34,272 nt of DNA from an uncultured Alphaproteobacteria bacterium (GTDB lineage Bacteria; Pseudomonadota; Alphaproteobacteria; Rhodobacterales; Rhodobacteraceae), in contig CAJXHI010000006.1 of the NCBI GenBank assembly GCA_913051655.1, forward strand, positions 1-34,272, written 5' to 3'. Under the pieces are notes generated by a model. It saw only the letters and a list, made by a program, of their open reading frames with translations. It made no database searches and was not told the origin of the DNA. Made by a program: the position numbers and the translations under genes. Positions 1 to 8,997 of the stretch are shown piece after piece; position 1 is the stretch's first letter, and every line of letters begins with the position of its first letter.

Positions 1-1246
1 CCCACTTCGTCGAAAATCTTAATGCGCCGGTCAAGGAATTTGTGGGCCCATGGGTGCATTAATACCCCCATTGTGTCGTGCCTGAACCAAGGATAAGTTT
101 TCTGCAAGAGGCCCTGCGCTAGTGGAACCGCTGGCTAAAGGATGTCGAGACCAGCGTTGAAGACGACCCCGCTATACCGCATATATGATGGAAGACGCAC
201 GCCCAAAAACGTTTTACGAACATCGAGAAGGCATTTAGATTACCGAAGATGACTAGCCCAAGGGACTTTCTTTGCGCAGTGCATATTTTCAAGAAAAGTG
301 TAATTTAGTAGAGACTTCAGAAAATTTGAGTGATGTTGTAGAATCCCCGCAGACATGCGGAATGCAAAGCGGAGAATATTTTGGTATCTGGCTTAGACCA
401 GAGCTTCCGTGCGATCAGCGAGGTAATGACGCTTTGTCGATGTGCTATACCTCGAAACCTTTGGAGGACGATTATGCCATCGTCGGCACACCCAAGGTGC
501 GCACAACACTGTCGTCCAACAAAGCCCAAGCGTAAATTGCCGCAAGGTTAAACCACATTGAACCCTGATCGAGCATCGACACGGATCACCTATGGAATTT
601 TGAACCTATCTCACTACAAGAGCCAAGCAAATCCCGCCCGCCTCCCTGTGGGACAAAACATTGAAATCAACCTTTCCCTTGATCAAATTGCGTATCATGT
701 ACCAAAGGGACATAAAATTCGTGTTGCAATTTCTACCAATTACCGGTCTCTTTTGTTGCCTTGCCCTGAGGCGGCAATGCTGACACTTTGGCGAGGGTCG
801 ATTGATATTCTTTTGCGTCAAAGCGGGGAGAACAATTAAAGCATCTTTCCCCCCAAGGGAGTCAGAGACACCTTGGGATATCGACGTCTTGCGTCCCTCA
901 AACAATGCGCGCCGCATTATTGAGGATATGCACACAGGCGCCGTCATTTTGGAAATTCTTGACGATTGTTGGCAGAATAAGGATAAGGATCACAGATTTA
1001 TCTCTGGCGGGATTGCGCGGGAATAGTGGACAATACATCCCGATAATCCGCTATCACCTCATGGAAAAAACCCATTGGACGACGGAAAACGGTCAAAACA
1101 TGTTGAAAGCACGCACGGAAAGTTATGCGGAAATGCGCTCAACCCGTGAAAACTATTACCTTATCGAACGACTTGAAGCATACGAAAACAACAGACTTAT
1201 TTTTGGAAAAGAACTTAGCGATACGATCTCCCGCCAAGGTATTTAA
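1..1246 (+). pseudogene. Broken CocE/NonD-family (peptidase S15-like) hydrolase, C-terminal half
   Basis: Joining three frames gives a continuous protein resembling the second half of CocE/NonD (X-Pro dipeptidyl-peptidase-like) serine hydrolases. Frame 3 from base 3 reads HFVENLNAPVKEFVGPWVH, then an in-frame TAA, and after VVPEPRISFLQEALR a TAG. Frame 2 from 272 to 535 carries the GEYFGIWL and DDYAIVGTPKV blocks. Frame 3 from 558 to 839 carries the jelly-roll stretch LDQIAYHVPKGHKIRVAIST. Frame 1 then reads WDIDVLRPSNNARRIIEDM and, past a TAG near 1024, WTIHPDNPLSPHGK. At the A-run 1065-1070 the reading moves to frame 2 and ends at 1246 with THWTTENGQN and RTESYAEMRS. At least four frame changes and several stops mean it is dead. 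The left part lies outside the window. Family assignment is from remembered motifs. In life it may have hydrolysed peptides or esters, which would fit the neighbouring peptide-type importer. Confidence 0.8.
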
Positions 1247-1256
1247 ACGTGGCGGG
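1230..1256. terminator. Weak inverted repeat between the pseudogene and cysK
   Basis: CCCGCCA at 1230-1236 pairs with TGGCGGG at 1250-1256 across a 13-base loop. It sits where the plus-strand pseudogene and the minus-strand cysteine synthase converge. There is no clear T-run on either side, so it is a weak candidate for a terminator of either gene. Confidence 0.25.
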
Positions 1257-1274
1257 ATGTGTCTCTTTACTATT

Positions 1275-2354
1275 TCAGAGCTGATACCCTGGTGTACTTC
1301 GCGACAGAGCAACTTCGTCGTCTGACATCTCTTCTTCGATACCTTCAAACAGCGGTGTTGATAGATAGCGTTCCCCCGTATCCGGCAGCATGCAAAGGAT
1401 GTTTGATCCCTCGGGCGCGGTTTTTGCAACCTCCATCCCGACAGACAAACTCGACCCTCCGGAAACGCCAGTGAAAATGCCTTCTTCCCGTGCGAGACGT
1501 TTTGCCCAAGCTATCCCATCTGGGCCTGTAACCTTAAGAAGCTCATCATAAAGACCATTGTCGATTGCCTCTTGCAGTACAAAGGGAATGAAATCTGGCG
1601 TCCAACCTTGGATGGGGTGCGGTTCAAAATGGGGGTGGCTGACGGTCGGCTCACCTTGGGCATTTCGTTGCTGTCCTTGACCTGAAGACACAATCGCTGC
1701 ATTGGCCGGTTCACTCAGAATGATTTTAGTATCCGCACAATTTTCGCGCAATACGCGTGCAACACCAGTGACCGTCCCACCGGTTCCATAACCTGTCACG
1801 AAATAATCAAGACCTATATCATTGAAATCACTTATAATTTCCGTAGCCGTCGTGGCAGCGTGAATATCGGCGTTGGCGCTTGTTTCGAACTGATGGGCAA
1901 GAAACCATCCGTTTGCTTCAGACAATTCTTTGGCCTTTTGATACATACCGAACCCTTTTTGTGCGCGGGGCGTCAAGACGACTTTGGCGCCCAGAAACCG
2001 CATCAATTTTCGTCGTTCAATAGAAAAGCTATCGGCCATTGTAACAACCAGAGGATAGCCTTTGGCTGCACACACCATCGCAAGTCCGATACCAGTGTTT
2101 CCACTTGTCGCCTCAACCACGGTTTGGCCAGGTTTTATGTCGCCTGAACGCTCAGCCGCCTCAATTATGTTGAGCGCAAGACGGTCCTTAACAGAGGCCG
2201 CCGGATTAAACGCCTCAACCTTCACATACATGTTCACGTGGCCAGGCGCGATCCGATTAAGCTTAACCACAGGAGTATCACCTACGGTGTGGATGATTGA
2301 GTCATAAAGCCTGCCCCGACCAGAGGTTGAATAGATTTTATCAGAAGACGACAT
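1275..2354 (-). CDS. cysK: Cysteine synthase (O-acetylserine sulfhydrylase), PLP-dependent
   Basis: This enzyme makes cysteine from O-acetylserine and sulfide in the cytosol, the last step of sulfate assimilation. The 359-residue protein is a fold-type II PLP enzyme. The lysine that binds PLP lies in NPAASVKDRLA near residue 55, the substrate loop is TSGNTGIG near residue 85, the phosphate-binding glycine loop is TGYGTGGTVTG near 190, and the C-terminal part has GVSGGSS. A tail of about 30 residues after LPDTGERYLSTPLF is longer than in enteric CysK but usual in roseobacters. I chose the ATG at 2354 because AAGGA lies upstream at good spacing; a TTG 45 bases further up has no such support. 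It follows the ABC transporter genes on the same strand after about 100 bases, so co-transcription is possible. A cystathionine beta-synthase-type activity cannot be excluded. Confidence 0.9.
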   Translation of the reverse strand: MSSSDKIYSTSGRGRLYDSIIHTVGDTPVVKLNRIAPGHVNMYVKVEAFNPAASVKDRLALNIIEAAERSGDIKPGQTVVEATSGNTGIGLAMVCAAKGYPLVVTMADSFSIERRKLMRFLGAKVVLTPRAQKGFGMYQKAKELSEANGWFLAHQFETSANADIHAATTATEIISDFNDIGLDYFVTGYGTGGTVTGVARVLRENCADTKIILSEPANAAIVSSGQGQQRNAQGEPTVSHPHFEPHPIQGWTPDFIPFVLQEAIDNGLYDELLKVTGPDGIAWAKRLAREEGIFTGVSGGSSLSVGMEVAKTAPEGSNILCMLPDTGERYLSTPLFEGIEEEMSDDEVALSRSTPGYQL

Positions 2355-2455
2355 GGCGTGATCCTTTTCAAAATACGCATAAGTTTGGAAAGTGCTCAAA
2401 AAGGGAATTTAATCATGCCGATCGGAATGTCTACCTTTCAAACAAAAGTAAACTG

Positions 2456-4075
2456 TCAGGCTTCGCGGCGTCCGCTGTTAAGATTGGTCAGCCAATCAGG
2501 GTCCATTTCCGGAACAGACGATAGCAGAAGCTTTGTATACTCTGGATGTGGGGGTTGGAAAACGTCAGTTTTCTGGCCCTGTTCCACAACCTCTCCTTGG
2601 TTCATGACCACCACCTGATCCGATATAGCCTTAACAGTGGAAATATCATGCGTGATGAAAAGATAGGTGAGCCCGAGTTCCATTTGAAGCCTCATCAAAA
2701 GCTTCAGAATGCCTTCCTGAACAATCTGGTCCAACGCTGATGTCACTTCATCGCAGATGATCAAATCGGGTTCTGCGGCCAAGGCACGCGCAATACAGAT
2801 ACGCTGTTTCTGACCACCCGACAGTTCACCTGGCAAACGTTGTATGAAATTACCATTAAGTTCTATCATTTCGAGCAGTTCAAGAACGCGTTTTGATTTC
2901 TGTGTACCGCGTATTCCGAGGTAAAATTCAAGCGGGCGACCAATGATTTCCCCAACGGTTTGACGCGGATTCATCGCCGTATCCGCCATTTGGTAAATCA
3001 TCTGGATACGGCGCTTTTCTTCCTTTTTGCGTTCACTCAAAGACTTGAGCAGCCCTTTCCCATCAAATTCCACGCTTCCGGCAGTTTGTGGCAAAAGGCC
3101 TGTTATCACGCGCGCCGTAGTCGATTTGCCCGATCCCGACTCACCGACCACAGCAACTGTAGTGCCCTTGGCAACTTCTATACTGACATTGTGGAGCACC
3201 TTTATGGTGCCGTAGCTTGCATCGATCCCCTTTAACGACAAAAAGCTTTGTCCACCTTTCTGTTCCTCTTTTTCCAAAGAACGCACTGACCACAGAGATT
3301 TTGTATAGGCTTCCTTGGGCGTGGACAACATGCTCCGCGTGTCGGCTTCTTCGACCTGTTTGCCGTAACGCAGCACTTTGATGAAATCTGCCATTTGTGC
3401 CACGACCGCAAGGTCATGGGTGATATAAATGGCGGCTGTATTAAAGGTTTCGACAATTTCGCGCATAGCACTCAAGACTTCGACTTGTGTCGTTACATCG
3501 AGCGCCGTGGTTGGCTCATCAAAAATTATCAAATCGGGCCTCGGTGACATCGCCATTGCGGTCATCACACGTTGCAACTGTCCGCCAGACACCTGATGTG
3601 GATAACGCTCTCCAATGTTTTGCGGATCAGGCAAGCTAAGCGCTGCATAAAGACCACGGGCGTCCTGATACGCATCCTCCTTCGACTTTGCACCAGAGCG
3701 CACTGTCGATGCCGTTGTCTGTGCAATCAAACGGTGGGCAGGATTGAAAGAGGCCGCTGCCGATTGCGCGACATAGGTCATGCGCGTGCCCCAGTAACGG
3801 CGCTTTATCACATCTGACAGTTTTGCCAAATCAATTCCATCAAAATTGATCTCACCACCCCTTATACGGCAACCAGGTTGAGTGAAGCCCATAGCAGCCA
3901 GTCCAAGCGTAGATTTTCCAGCCCCAGACTCCCCAATCAACCCCATGACTTCGCCACGGCGCAGGGTCAAATCGACGCCCTTCACAATGTCGTGCCATTT
4001 TTCGTCCGAAAATCCTTCGACCTCCAGATCCTTAATCTCAAGAAGTATATCCCCTTTGTCGGAATTACTGCTCAT
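2456..4075 (-). CDS. Fused double ATPase of a dipeptide/oligopeptide-type ABC importer
   Basis: This single chain carries both nucleotide-binding domains of a Dpp/Opp-type importer, corresponding to a DppD-DppF (also YejF-like) fusion of about 539 residues. Domain 1 has Walker A GESGAGKS near residue 50, signature VSGGQLQR and Walker B LIIFDEPTTALD. Domain 2 starts near residue 270, with Walker A GESGSGKS, signature LSGGQKQR and Walker B LIICDEVTSALD. All catalytic motifs look intact. It powers uptake through the two permeases encoded just upstream. The ATG at 4075 overlaps the end of the preceding permease gene by 11 bases, which implies translational coupling; a GTG at 4087 is an alternative start. 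Substrate could be peptides, nickel, glutathione or other small molecules, since this family is broad. Confidence 0.88.
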   Translation of the reverse strand: MSSNSDKGDILLEIKDLEVEGFSDEKWHDIVKGVDLTLRRGEVMGLIGESGAGKSTLGLAAMGFTQPGCRIRGGEINFDGIDLAKLSDVIKRRYWGTRMTYVAQSAAASFNPAHRLIAQTTASTVRSGAKSKEDAYQDARGLYAALSLPDPQNIGERYPHQVSGGQLQRVMTAMAMSPRPDLIIFDEPTTALDVTTQVEVLSAMREIVETFNTAAIYITHDLAVVAQMADFIKVLRYGKQVEEADTRSMLSTPKEAYTKSLWSVRSLEKEEQKGGQSFLSLKGIDASYGTIKVLHNVSIEVAKGTTVAVVGESGSGKSTTARVITGLLPQTAGSVEFDGKGLLKSLSERKKEEKRRIQMIYQMADTAMNPRQTVGEIIGRPLEFYLGIRGTQKSKRVLELLEMIELNGNFIQRLPGELSGGQKQRICIARALAAEPDLIICDEVTSALDQIVQEGILKLLMRLQMELGLTYLFITHDISTVKAISDQVVVMNQGEVVEQGQKTDVFQPPHPEYTKLLLSSVPEMDPDWLTNLNSGRREA

Positions 4076-4985
4076 CACCAAGTCCACTTGTTTTATGCAA
4101 AAACCAATCCACTACAAAATTTACTGCCACCGTCAGCAACGCGATGGCTGAGGCTGGCAGCAAAGGTGTCAGCCCTGCTTTGAGGTCATATTGCGCAAAC
4201 TGTATCAAAGAAGCATTTTCACGAACCATTGATCCCCAATCTGCAGTTGGCGGTTGAATACCAACCCCCAAAAAGGACAAAGCGGCAATCGACAAAAACA
4301 CGAAGCAAAACCGCAGCCCAAATTCTGCAATCAGCGGTGGCATAATATTAGGAAGGATTTCTTTACGCATAATCCATCCAAGGCCTTCGCCACGCAGGCG
4401 AGCGGCCTCCACATAATCCATCACAACGACGTTAATTGCCACAGCGCGCGTCAATCGAAAGACCCGCGTTGAATCCAAAACAGCAATGATAACTATCAGA
4501 TTTAAAACCGTTGATCCAAAAATCGATAGAAGTACTAACGCAAAAATAAGACTTGGAATAGCCATAAAAACATCAACAAGCCGGCTAAAGGCTTGATCGA
4601 TGTAGGACCGGTCGATAGCTGCGATTAACCCGAATGCTCCACCAATCAAAAACGCAAGAAGCGTCGTTGCAACAGCGATCCCCACAGTATTACGTGCTCC
4701 ATATATCAGGCGCGAAAAGATATCACGCCCAATCTGATCGGTTCCAAAAATAAACTCAGAACTCCATGGGGCATAGGGCGTTGCAAAAACCTGTGCTTCG
4801 CCATAAGGCGCAATAAATGGGGCGAAAATCGCCATAATCGCATAAAACAGAATTATCAGCATTCCAAAGCGCGCGGTCCAAGGCGACTTTTTCATATCAA
4901 TTTTGAGCCGTGTCCAGAAAGTCCGTTTTTCAAGTACAGCGCCGACTTCACCAGCGGCAGAATAGTTATCAGAATTTTCGGTCAT
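4065..4985 (-). CDS. DppC/OppC-type ABC importer permease
   Basis: This is an inner-membrane permease of the BPD_transp_1 family, 306 residues from the ATG at 4985. An N-terminal segment (the PWTARFGMLIILFYAIMAIF region) is followed by a periplasmic loop ending in FGTDQIGRDIFSRLIYGAR, a stretch typical of DppC-type subunits. Five further membrane segments follow. The cytoplasmic coupling motif EAARLRGEG is near residue 195, and the C-terminal part has LSFLGVGIQPPTADWG, also diagnostic. The ATG and the TGA of the upstream permease overlap as ATGA, a classic coupling arrangement that decides the start. It pairs with the DppB-type subunit and is driven by the fused ATPase. Substrate is unknown. 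Confidence 0.88.
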   Translation of the reverse strand: MTENSDNYSAAGEVGAVLEKRTFWTRLKIDMKKSPWTARFGMLIILFYAIMAIFAPFIAPYGEAQVFATPYAPWSSEFIFGTDQIGRDIFSRLIYGARNTVGIAVATTLLAFLIGGAFGLIAAIDRSYIDQAFSRLVDVFMAIPSLIFALVLLSIFGSTVLNLIVIIAVLDSTRVFRLTRAVAINVVVMDYVEAARLRGEGLGWIMRKEILPNIMPPLIAEFGLRFCFVFLSIAALSFLGVGIQPPTADWGSMVRENASLIQFAQYDLKAGLTPLLPASAIALLTVAVNFVVDWFLHKTSGLGDEQ

Positions 4986-5962
4986 TTCGGATGCAGAAGC
5001 CTTGGGTTTGTGATGATCCCGATAATATCGGCGATCAGATTTAGTAAAATATAGGTGATTGCGAAAATCAGAGCGCAACCCTGCACAACCGGAATATCGC
5101 GGCTTGTCACTGCATCAACCATAAGTTGGCCAACGCCGGGATAAACGAACACCACTTCGACCACCACAACGCCCACAACTAGGTACGCAAGGTTAAAAGC
5201 AATGACAGTCGCAATCGGCGCCCACGCATTTGGCAGCGCATGCTTGACGATTACCTCTATTTGGGATGCCCCAGAAAGACGCGCCATCTGAATATAGGGA
5301 CTTGCCAAAAGATTGATAATCGCGGCCCGCGTCATGCGCATCATATGCGCCACAATAACCAAGGTCAGCGTCAAAGCAGGGAGAGCCGTTCGAAATACCC
5401 GCTCAAACAAAGGGGTCGAACCATCCACGTTTGCGAGCGAAGGAAAGACCGGATAAAGTGATGCGAGTAACAAGATCAAGATATAGGCCACAAAGAATTC
5501 TGGAAAAGAAATAGTAGTCAGCGTCACTGTGTTGACTGTGCGATCATAGACTGAATTGCGATAAAGCGCGCTTGAAATACCCAATACTAGGGAGATTGGC
5601 ACCGCGATCACCGCCGTCAATCCCGCGAGAAAGAGCGTGTTCCAAAGACGGGGGGCGATAAGATCAACTACGGCTCTTGATCTATCAATGCCAGAGGAAT
5701 TTCGACCGGAAAAGGATGTTCCAAGATCCCCCTGAAAAGCACTACCGACCCATTGTAAATACCGCATATAAGCAGGCTGATCGAGGCCCAGTTCCCGTCT
5801 AAAGGCGGCTACTGTTTCCTCTGTCGCTGCCTGACCCAAAATAGCCTGCCCAAAATCACCCGGAAGCATTTCGATCGCAGAAAATATTATGATAGATACA
5901 ACAAATAAGGTTGCAAGACCTAACCCAAGCCGTTCCAGAATTGTTTTCGTTACGGGATGCAA
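4982..5962 (-). CDS. DppB/OppB-type ABC importer permease
   Basis: This is the first gene of the importer operon, a 326-residue inner-membrane permease with the usual N-terminal helix, FSAIEMLPGDF motif, GLDQPAYMRYLQW segment and about six membrane helices. The coupling loop YIQMARLSGASQIEVIVKHA is near residue 225 and EVVFVYPGVGQLM is near 270. The start is a TTG at 5962: an in-frame TGA lies only nine bases upstream, so no longer form is possible, and GGTGA sits at a suitable distance. No gene for a periplasmic binding protein is found on either side, although such operons usually start with one. The transporter must use a binding protein from elsewhere, or the gene was lost. Confidence 0.86.
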   Translation of the reverse strand: MHPVTKTILERLGLGLATLFVVSIIIFSAIEMLPGDFGQAILGQAATEETVAAFRRELGLDQPAYMRYLQWVGSAFQGDLGTSFSGRNSSGIDRSRAVVDLIAPRLWNTLFLAGLTAVIAVPISLVLGISSALYRNSVYDRTVNTVTLTTISFPEFFVAYILILLLASLYPVFPSLANVDGSTPLFERVFRTALPALTLTLVIVAHMMRMTRAAIINLLASPYIQMARLSGASQIEVIVKHALPNAWAPIATVIAFNLAYLVVGVVVVEVVFVYPGVGQLMVDAVTSRDIPVVQGCALIFAITYILLNLIADIIGIITNPRLLHPK

Positions 5963-5968
5963 GTCTGT

Positions 5969-6064
5969 TCACCCATCTGTCAAGCGTATTTTCAAAGGAG
6001 AAAAACAGAATGCATGAGGGCATTGATACTCTTCTACCGAGTGTTTTGTGATACACAAAATCAT
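5969..6064 (-). CDS. Possible 31-residue leader peptide ahead of the ABC importer
   Basis: An ATG at 6064 follows a strong ribosome site (AAGGGAG, five bases away) and opens a 31-codon frame that ends in TGA at 5969. It is in the same frame as dppB, whose TTG start lies seven bases downstream. Translation could couple to the permease gene and compensate for its poor start codon. The predicted peptide has no recognisable domain. It may be a leader ORF, an accident, or the N-terminal remnant of a longer protein. Confidence 0.25.
   Translation of the reverse strand: MILCITKHSVEEYQCPHAFCFSPLKIRLTDG
6044..6060. promoter_or_regulatory. Operator-like palindrome upstream of the ABC importer
   Basis: TTTTGTGATACACAAAA has perfect 7-base arms around a 3-base centre. 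It lies about 85 bases before the dppB start codon, in the only sizeable non-coding gap next to the operon. Size and symmetry suit a dimeric repressor of the GntR type. No regulator gene is adjacent, so the assignment is inference. Confidence 0.4.
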
Positions 6065-6265
6065 GATCGCTCCCTTGGTTTTTTATTTTTCATTTCTGAC
6101 AACCTAAAAACGCTGCTACCACAAGATCAAGGGAAAAGGCATTTTTTTTCAGGAAAGATGTGTTCAAAGCATGATAATGACGGCAAAGCATACCAACGCA
6201 TTCAAAATCATCGACATTTTTTGCCTTGAACATGATGAAAGTCCATAATAGAAAAAAGCACCTGC

Positions 6266-6340
6266 TGGGATGTAGCCAAGTGGTAAGGCAACTGTTTTTG
6301 GTACAGTGTACCGTAGGTTCGAATCCTACCATCCCAGCCA
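6266..6340 (+). tRNA. tRNA-Gln (anticodon TTG)
   Basis: A 75-base cloverleaf. The acceptor arms TGGGATG and CATCCCA pair, and the T-arm carries GGTTCGAATCC. The anticodon arm ACTGT/ACAGT holds the loop TTTTGGT, giving anticodon TTG for glutamine. The discriminator G is followed by an encoded CCA at 6338-6340. It is oriented away from the ABC importer. Confidence 0.95.
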
Positions 6341-6384
6341 AGGTAACCCGTTCATATCTTTTCCGACGATTAAAAGGTTTTTCA

Positions 6385-7518
6385 TCATATCAGACGGCTT
6401 AACGCATCTATGACTCGGTCAAAATCATTTAAATCATTCCAGATATGCGGAGTAATACGCAATGACCCGTTACGCATGGAGAGATACACCTTTTCTTTTG
6501 CCAATTCAGTCAAGAGATCGTCGCGGGTACCTTGGGGCAATTGCGCCCCAATAAAATGTCCGCCACGATTTTCTGCAGCAACAGTTTCCAAACCGATCGT
6601 ATCAAGCCTCTGACACAGATCCGCATTACGAGCAGCAAGAGTAGTTTCAATCGCCGCTATATCCCAATCAAGCAGTTGGCGCAGTGCTTTGTTCACACCA
6701 GGCAACAGCGCAAAATTTGCGCGTTCCCCCATATCATATCTAATTGCACCCGCCTCAAAGGTTTCCGGATTTTCGGTGAGACGCATAAAATTTCGCGCGC
6801 CCTTCCGTGTGACCCAACCTTCTTCCAAGGGCTGTCCATCAAAATACGCAGGATCCACATACAAAAATCCTGTGGAATAGGGACACAGCATCCATTTGTA
6901 ATTCGCTACCGCCGCAAAATCCGGGCGTATTTTTTCAAAATCTGTCACCAATGCGCCTGCCGATTGTGTCAGATCAAGGACAAGCGCCGCACCCACCTCA
7001 TCACATCGCTGACGCATCGCGACCAAATCCACATAAGCTCCTGTGGTCCAGAGCACATTTGGTACTGCCACAATGGCGGTACGATCATCAATTGCCTGTA
7101 AAAGTGACTGGGTGGCTGCCGCGCCTTGGGGCACATCCACTTCAACAAAGACACCAGATGACTCACGCGCTTTGCGTTTCCACGGATAAGTGTGTGAGGG
7201 AAACTGATGCTTCAGTGTGATAATGCGCTGCCCCTCGCGTAGGGAAAGATTATTTGCTGCCGTGCTCAACCCGTACGAGGCCGAAGGAATCACCGCAATC
7301 CGATCCGCAGGGGCATGAACCAACTGGCCAAACAAGCTCTTAGCAATTTCAACATCATTAAAAAAATGATCGATTGTAAGCGTCCAAGGCTGTGCCTTCA
7401 ATCGCACACCGTCATCCATCGCCGCCACGACAGAATGCATCAAAGGCGACATGTATGCAGTATTGAGGTACACAACCTCATCTGGAATATCGAAAAGCTC
7501 TTTTTGGGAGGAAAGCAT
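6385..7518 (-). CDS. Class V aminotransferase-fold PLP enzyme (NifS/kynureninase/isopenicillin-N-epimerase-like)
   Basis: This cytosolic PLP enzyme of fold type I has 377 residues, normal for the family. The start YLNTAYMSPL is the usual substrate-loop opening near residue 20. SASYGLSTAANNL near 80 supplies the phosphate-binding loop, LVLDLTQSAGAL near 180 contains the aspartate that contacts the pyridine nitrogen, and ANYKWMLCPYSTGF near 205 contains the lysine that forms the Schiff base. A C-terminal small domain ends with SLRITPHIWN, as in many members. No cysteine-desulfurase active-site loop is obvious, so a role in Fe-S assembly is unlikely; the reaction is not predictable. I chose the ATG at 7518 over a TTG at 7530. 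It stands alone between two tRNA genes. Confidence 0.82.
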   Translation of the reverse strand: MLSSQKELFDIPDEVVYLNTAYMSPLMHSVVAAMDDGVRLKAQPWTLTIDHFFNDVEIAKSLFGQLVHAPADRIAVIPSASYGLSTAANNLSLREGQRIITLKHQFPSHTYPWKRKARESSGVFVEVDVPQGAAATQSLLQAIDDRTAIVAVPNVLWTTGAYVDLVAMRQRCDEVGAALVLDLTQSAGALVTDFEKIRPDFAAVANYKWMLCPYSTGFLYVDPAYFDGQPLEEGWVTRKGARNFMRLTENPETFEAGAIRYDMGERANFALLPGVNKALRQLLDWDIAAIETTLAARNADLCQRLDTIGLETVAAENRGGHFIGAQLPQGTRDDLLTELAKEKVYLSMRNGSLRITPHIWNDLNDFDRVIDALSRLI

Positions 7519-7736
7519 AAAAAAGCCCAAGTTACTGATTGAGCCACCATAACGAATTCAATCACGCCGAAAACCCGTATTTGCACAATTATGAAACAAT
7601 ACCGGATTTCTAGGAACTTTTTGTATGTTTGCCATCCAAACGGGGGGACTCGCATAGCAACATTGTAACGTTAACAGGAAAGAAGAGCGCTTCTTGGATC
7701 ATTGAGCTAACTCGAATGAACAGAAATTGAGCGTTA

Positions 7737-7810
7737 TGGAGGCGAGTACCGGAATCGAACCGGTGTACACGGATTTGCAATCCGCTGCGTCACCACTCCG
7801 CCAACTCGCC
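7737..7810 (-). tRNA. tRNA-Cys (anticodon GCA)
   Basis: Read on the minus strand the 74 bases start GGCGAGT and end ACTCGCC plus discriminator T and an encoded CCA (7737-7739). The anticodon arm has loop TTGCAAA with anticodon GCA for cysteine, and the T-arm reads CCGGTTCGATTCCGG. All stems pair well. Confidence 0.95.
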
Positions 7811-8097
7811 TCTATGGTTGAATAGTGTTAAACGATTTGTATCCCGAAGACAAGCGTGATTGCGCGCGGCTTCCAGACTTTGAACAAAAATAACGCCTCC
7901 TTATGGGTCACCGCAAGGCTTGACAAAAAGGGACGATAAGATGCACGATTTGCTGTTTCATATTCTTAGCCGCAATGACACTCTTAAACTTTAACTTGCT
8001 CAGATCCCTTTCAGGCTGGAGCGCCCCCTACGGTTTTACTTAAACCAAGCATAGGACCAGACATTTTACTTCAGCGCGAGATGGCTCAGAAAGGCTG

Positions 8098-8982
8098 ATG
8101 GAAATGAGAATGGCGTACCGTATTATTGATGATTTTGGTCAACTCAGGTTTTTACAGGCAGCGACAAAAATTTACATAGTAAACGCACCTTTGCCCTTTT
8201 GGTGCTTTGCATGACGTTGCATTCCTCGCTCTTTCATGAGGCGTTGCACGGGTATGCAACCGAAAACCCATAAATCAATGCGATACTAATTTAAACGTTT
8301 TTATCATGACTTGTCCCTTATCTAAGACACAAAGATTTGCACCTTGCCCATAACCGAGATGAAATTCTAATCGATCCATAAAACGACCCAAAGGATAATT
8401 TTATGGACCCTGATCTTTGGCATAGAGTGTCAAAGCCTATCAAAAAACCTGCTTAACGTAAATAATATGCTTATTACGGATACTGTGATTGGTACCCTGA
8501 TTAGACTGTGGCGGTTCATGCACAAGGATGCCAAACTGATTGCAAAAGGGAATATGCGCAGAGCGTTGTGGTGTTCGCTTCATCTTCCCAAAGTGGGGAT
8601 AGTAATCTTTGTCGTGCTCACTTTCGGAAATATTCCGCTTCGGATCGTATTCCTCACCAGCTATTTTCTGATGGCTCTTTTGAAAATAGGTAATTTGCTA
8701 AAACATCAGGCCCATTAAAAAAGCCCACGTATGCACTGTTGTGATTGAGAGACGTGAGCTTTGGGACTTTTTGTTTTTGAATAACAATTTCCATTTGGTT
8801 CATTTTATCCATCCGCAGGTGCTGCGGTATGATTTGCCCACTCTTTACAGTTCCCGCAAGGATCATTCTCTTGCTAGAAATGACGGGTAAGTTTAAACAT
8901 ATACACAGATATTTTCTTTACCTATTTTTTCAAAGTTAAAGATGAGGTGTCGCATCAACTCTGGTCAAACCAATTAAAATAG
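8098..8982 (+). pseudogene. Decayed membrane fatty acid desaturase
   Basis: Three frames together rebuild a fatty acid desaturase-type diiron membrane protein. Frame 3 around 8190 reads LHSSLFHEALHGYATENP, with the first histidine box HEALH at 8235-8249. The same frame gives PYLRHKDLHLAHNRDE, the second box, where the final H of HLAHH has become N. It then gives NFMDPDLWHRVSKPIKK. At the A-run 8442-8447 the reading moves to frame 1 (LLNVNNMLITDTVIGTLIRLWRF, up to LLKHQAH at 8718). A further shift exposes FLFLNNNFHLVHFIHP, the third box with its last H lost, then YDLPTLYSSRKDHSLARNDG. The remnant ends with KDEVSHQLWSN before TAG at 8982. In-frame stops at about 8271, 8292, 8307 and 8379 and two missing metal ligands show it is non-functional. 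The upstream limit is vague. It would have desaturated acyl chains or a carotenoid-like lipid. Confidence 0.8.
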
Positions 8983-8997
8983 CGTTTATCTGTCAAC

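Noticed and set aside
5979..5984. TTGACA-like promoter element just before dppB
   Set aside because: It is only about 17 bases from the start codon, which leaves no room for a -10 element and a leader.
7811..8097. Possible tail of another gene before the desaturase relic (frame ending QREMAQKG)
   Set aside because: A short frame at about 7999-8097 looks mildly protein-like, but I recognise no family and it has no start or ribosome site.
8467..8718. 83-codon frame that could be called a hypothetical protein
   Set aside because: It is the middle piece of the broken desaturase; flanking frames carry the histidine boxes.
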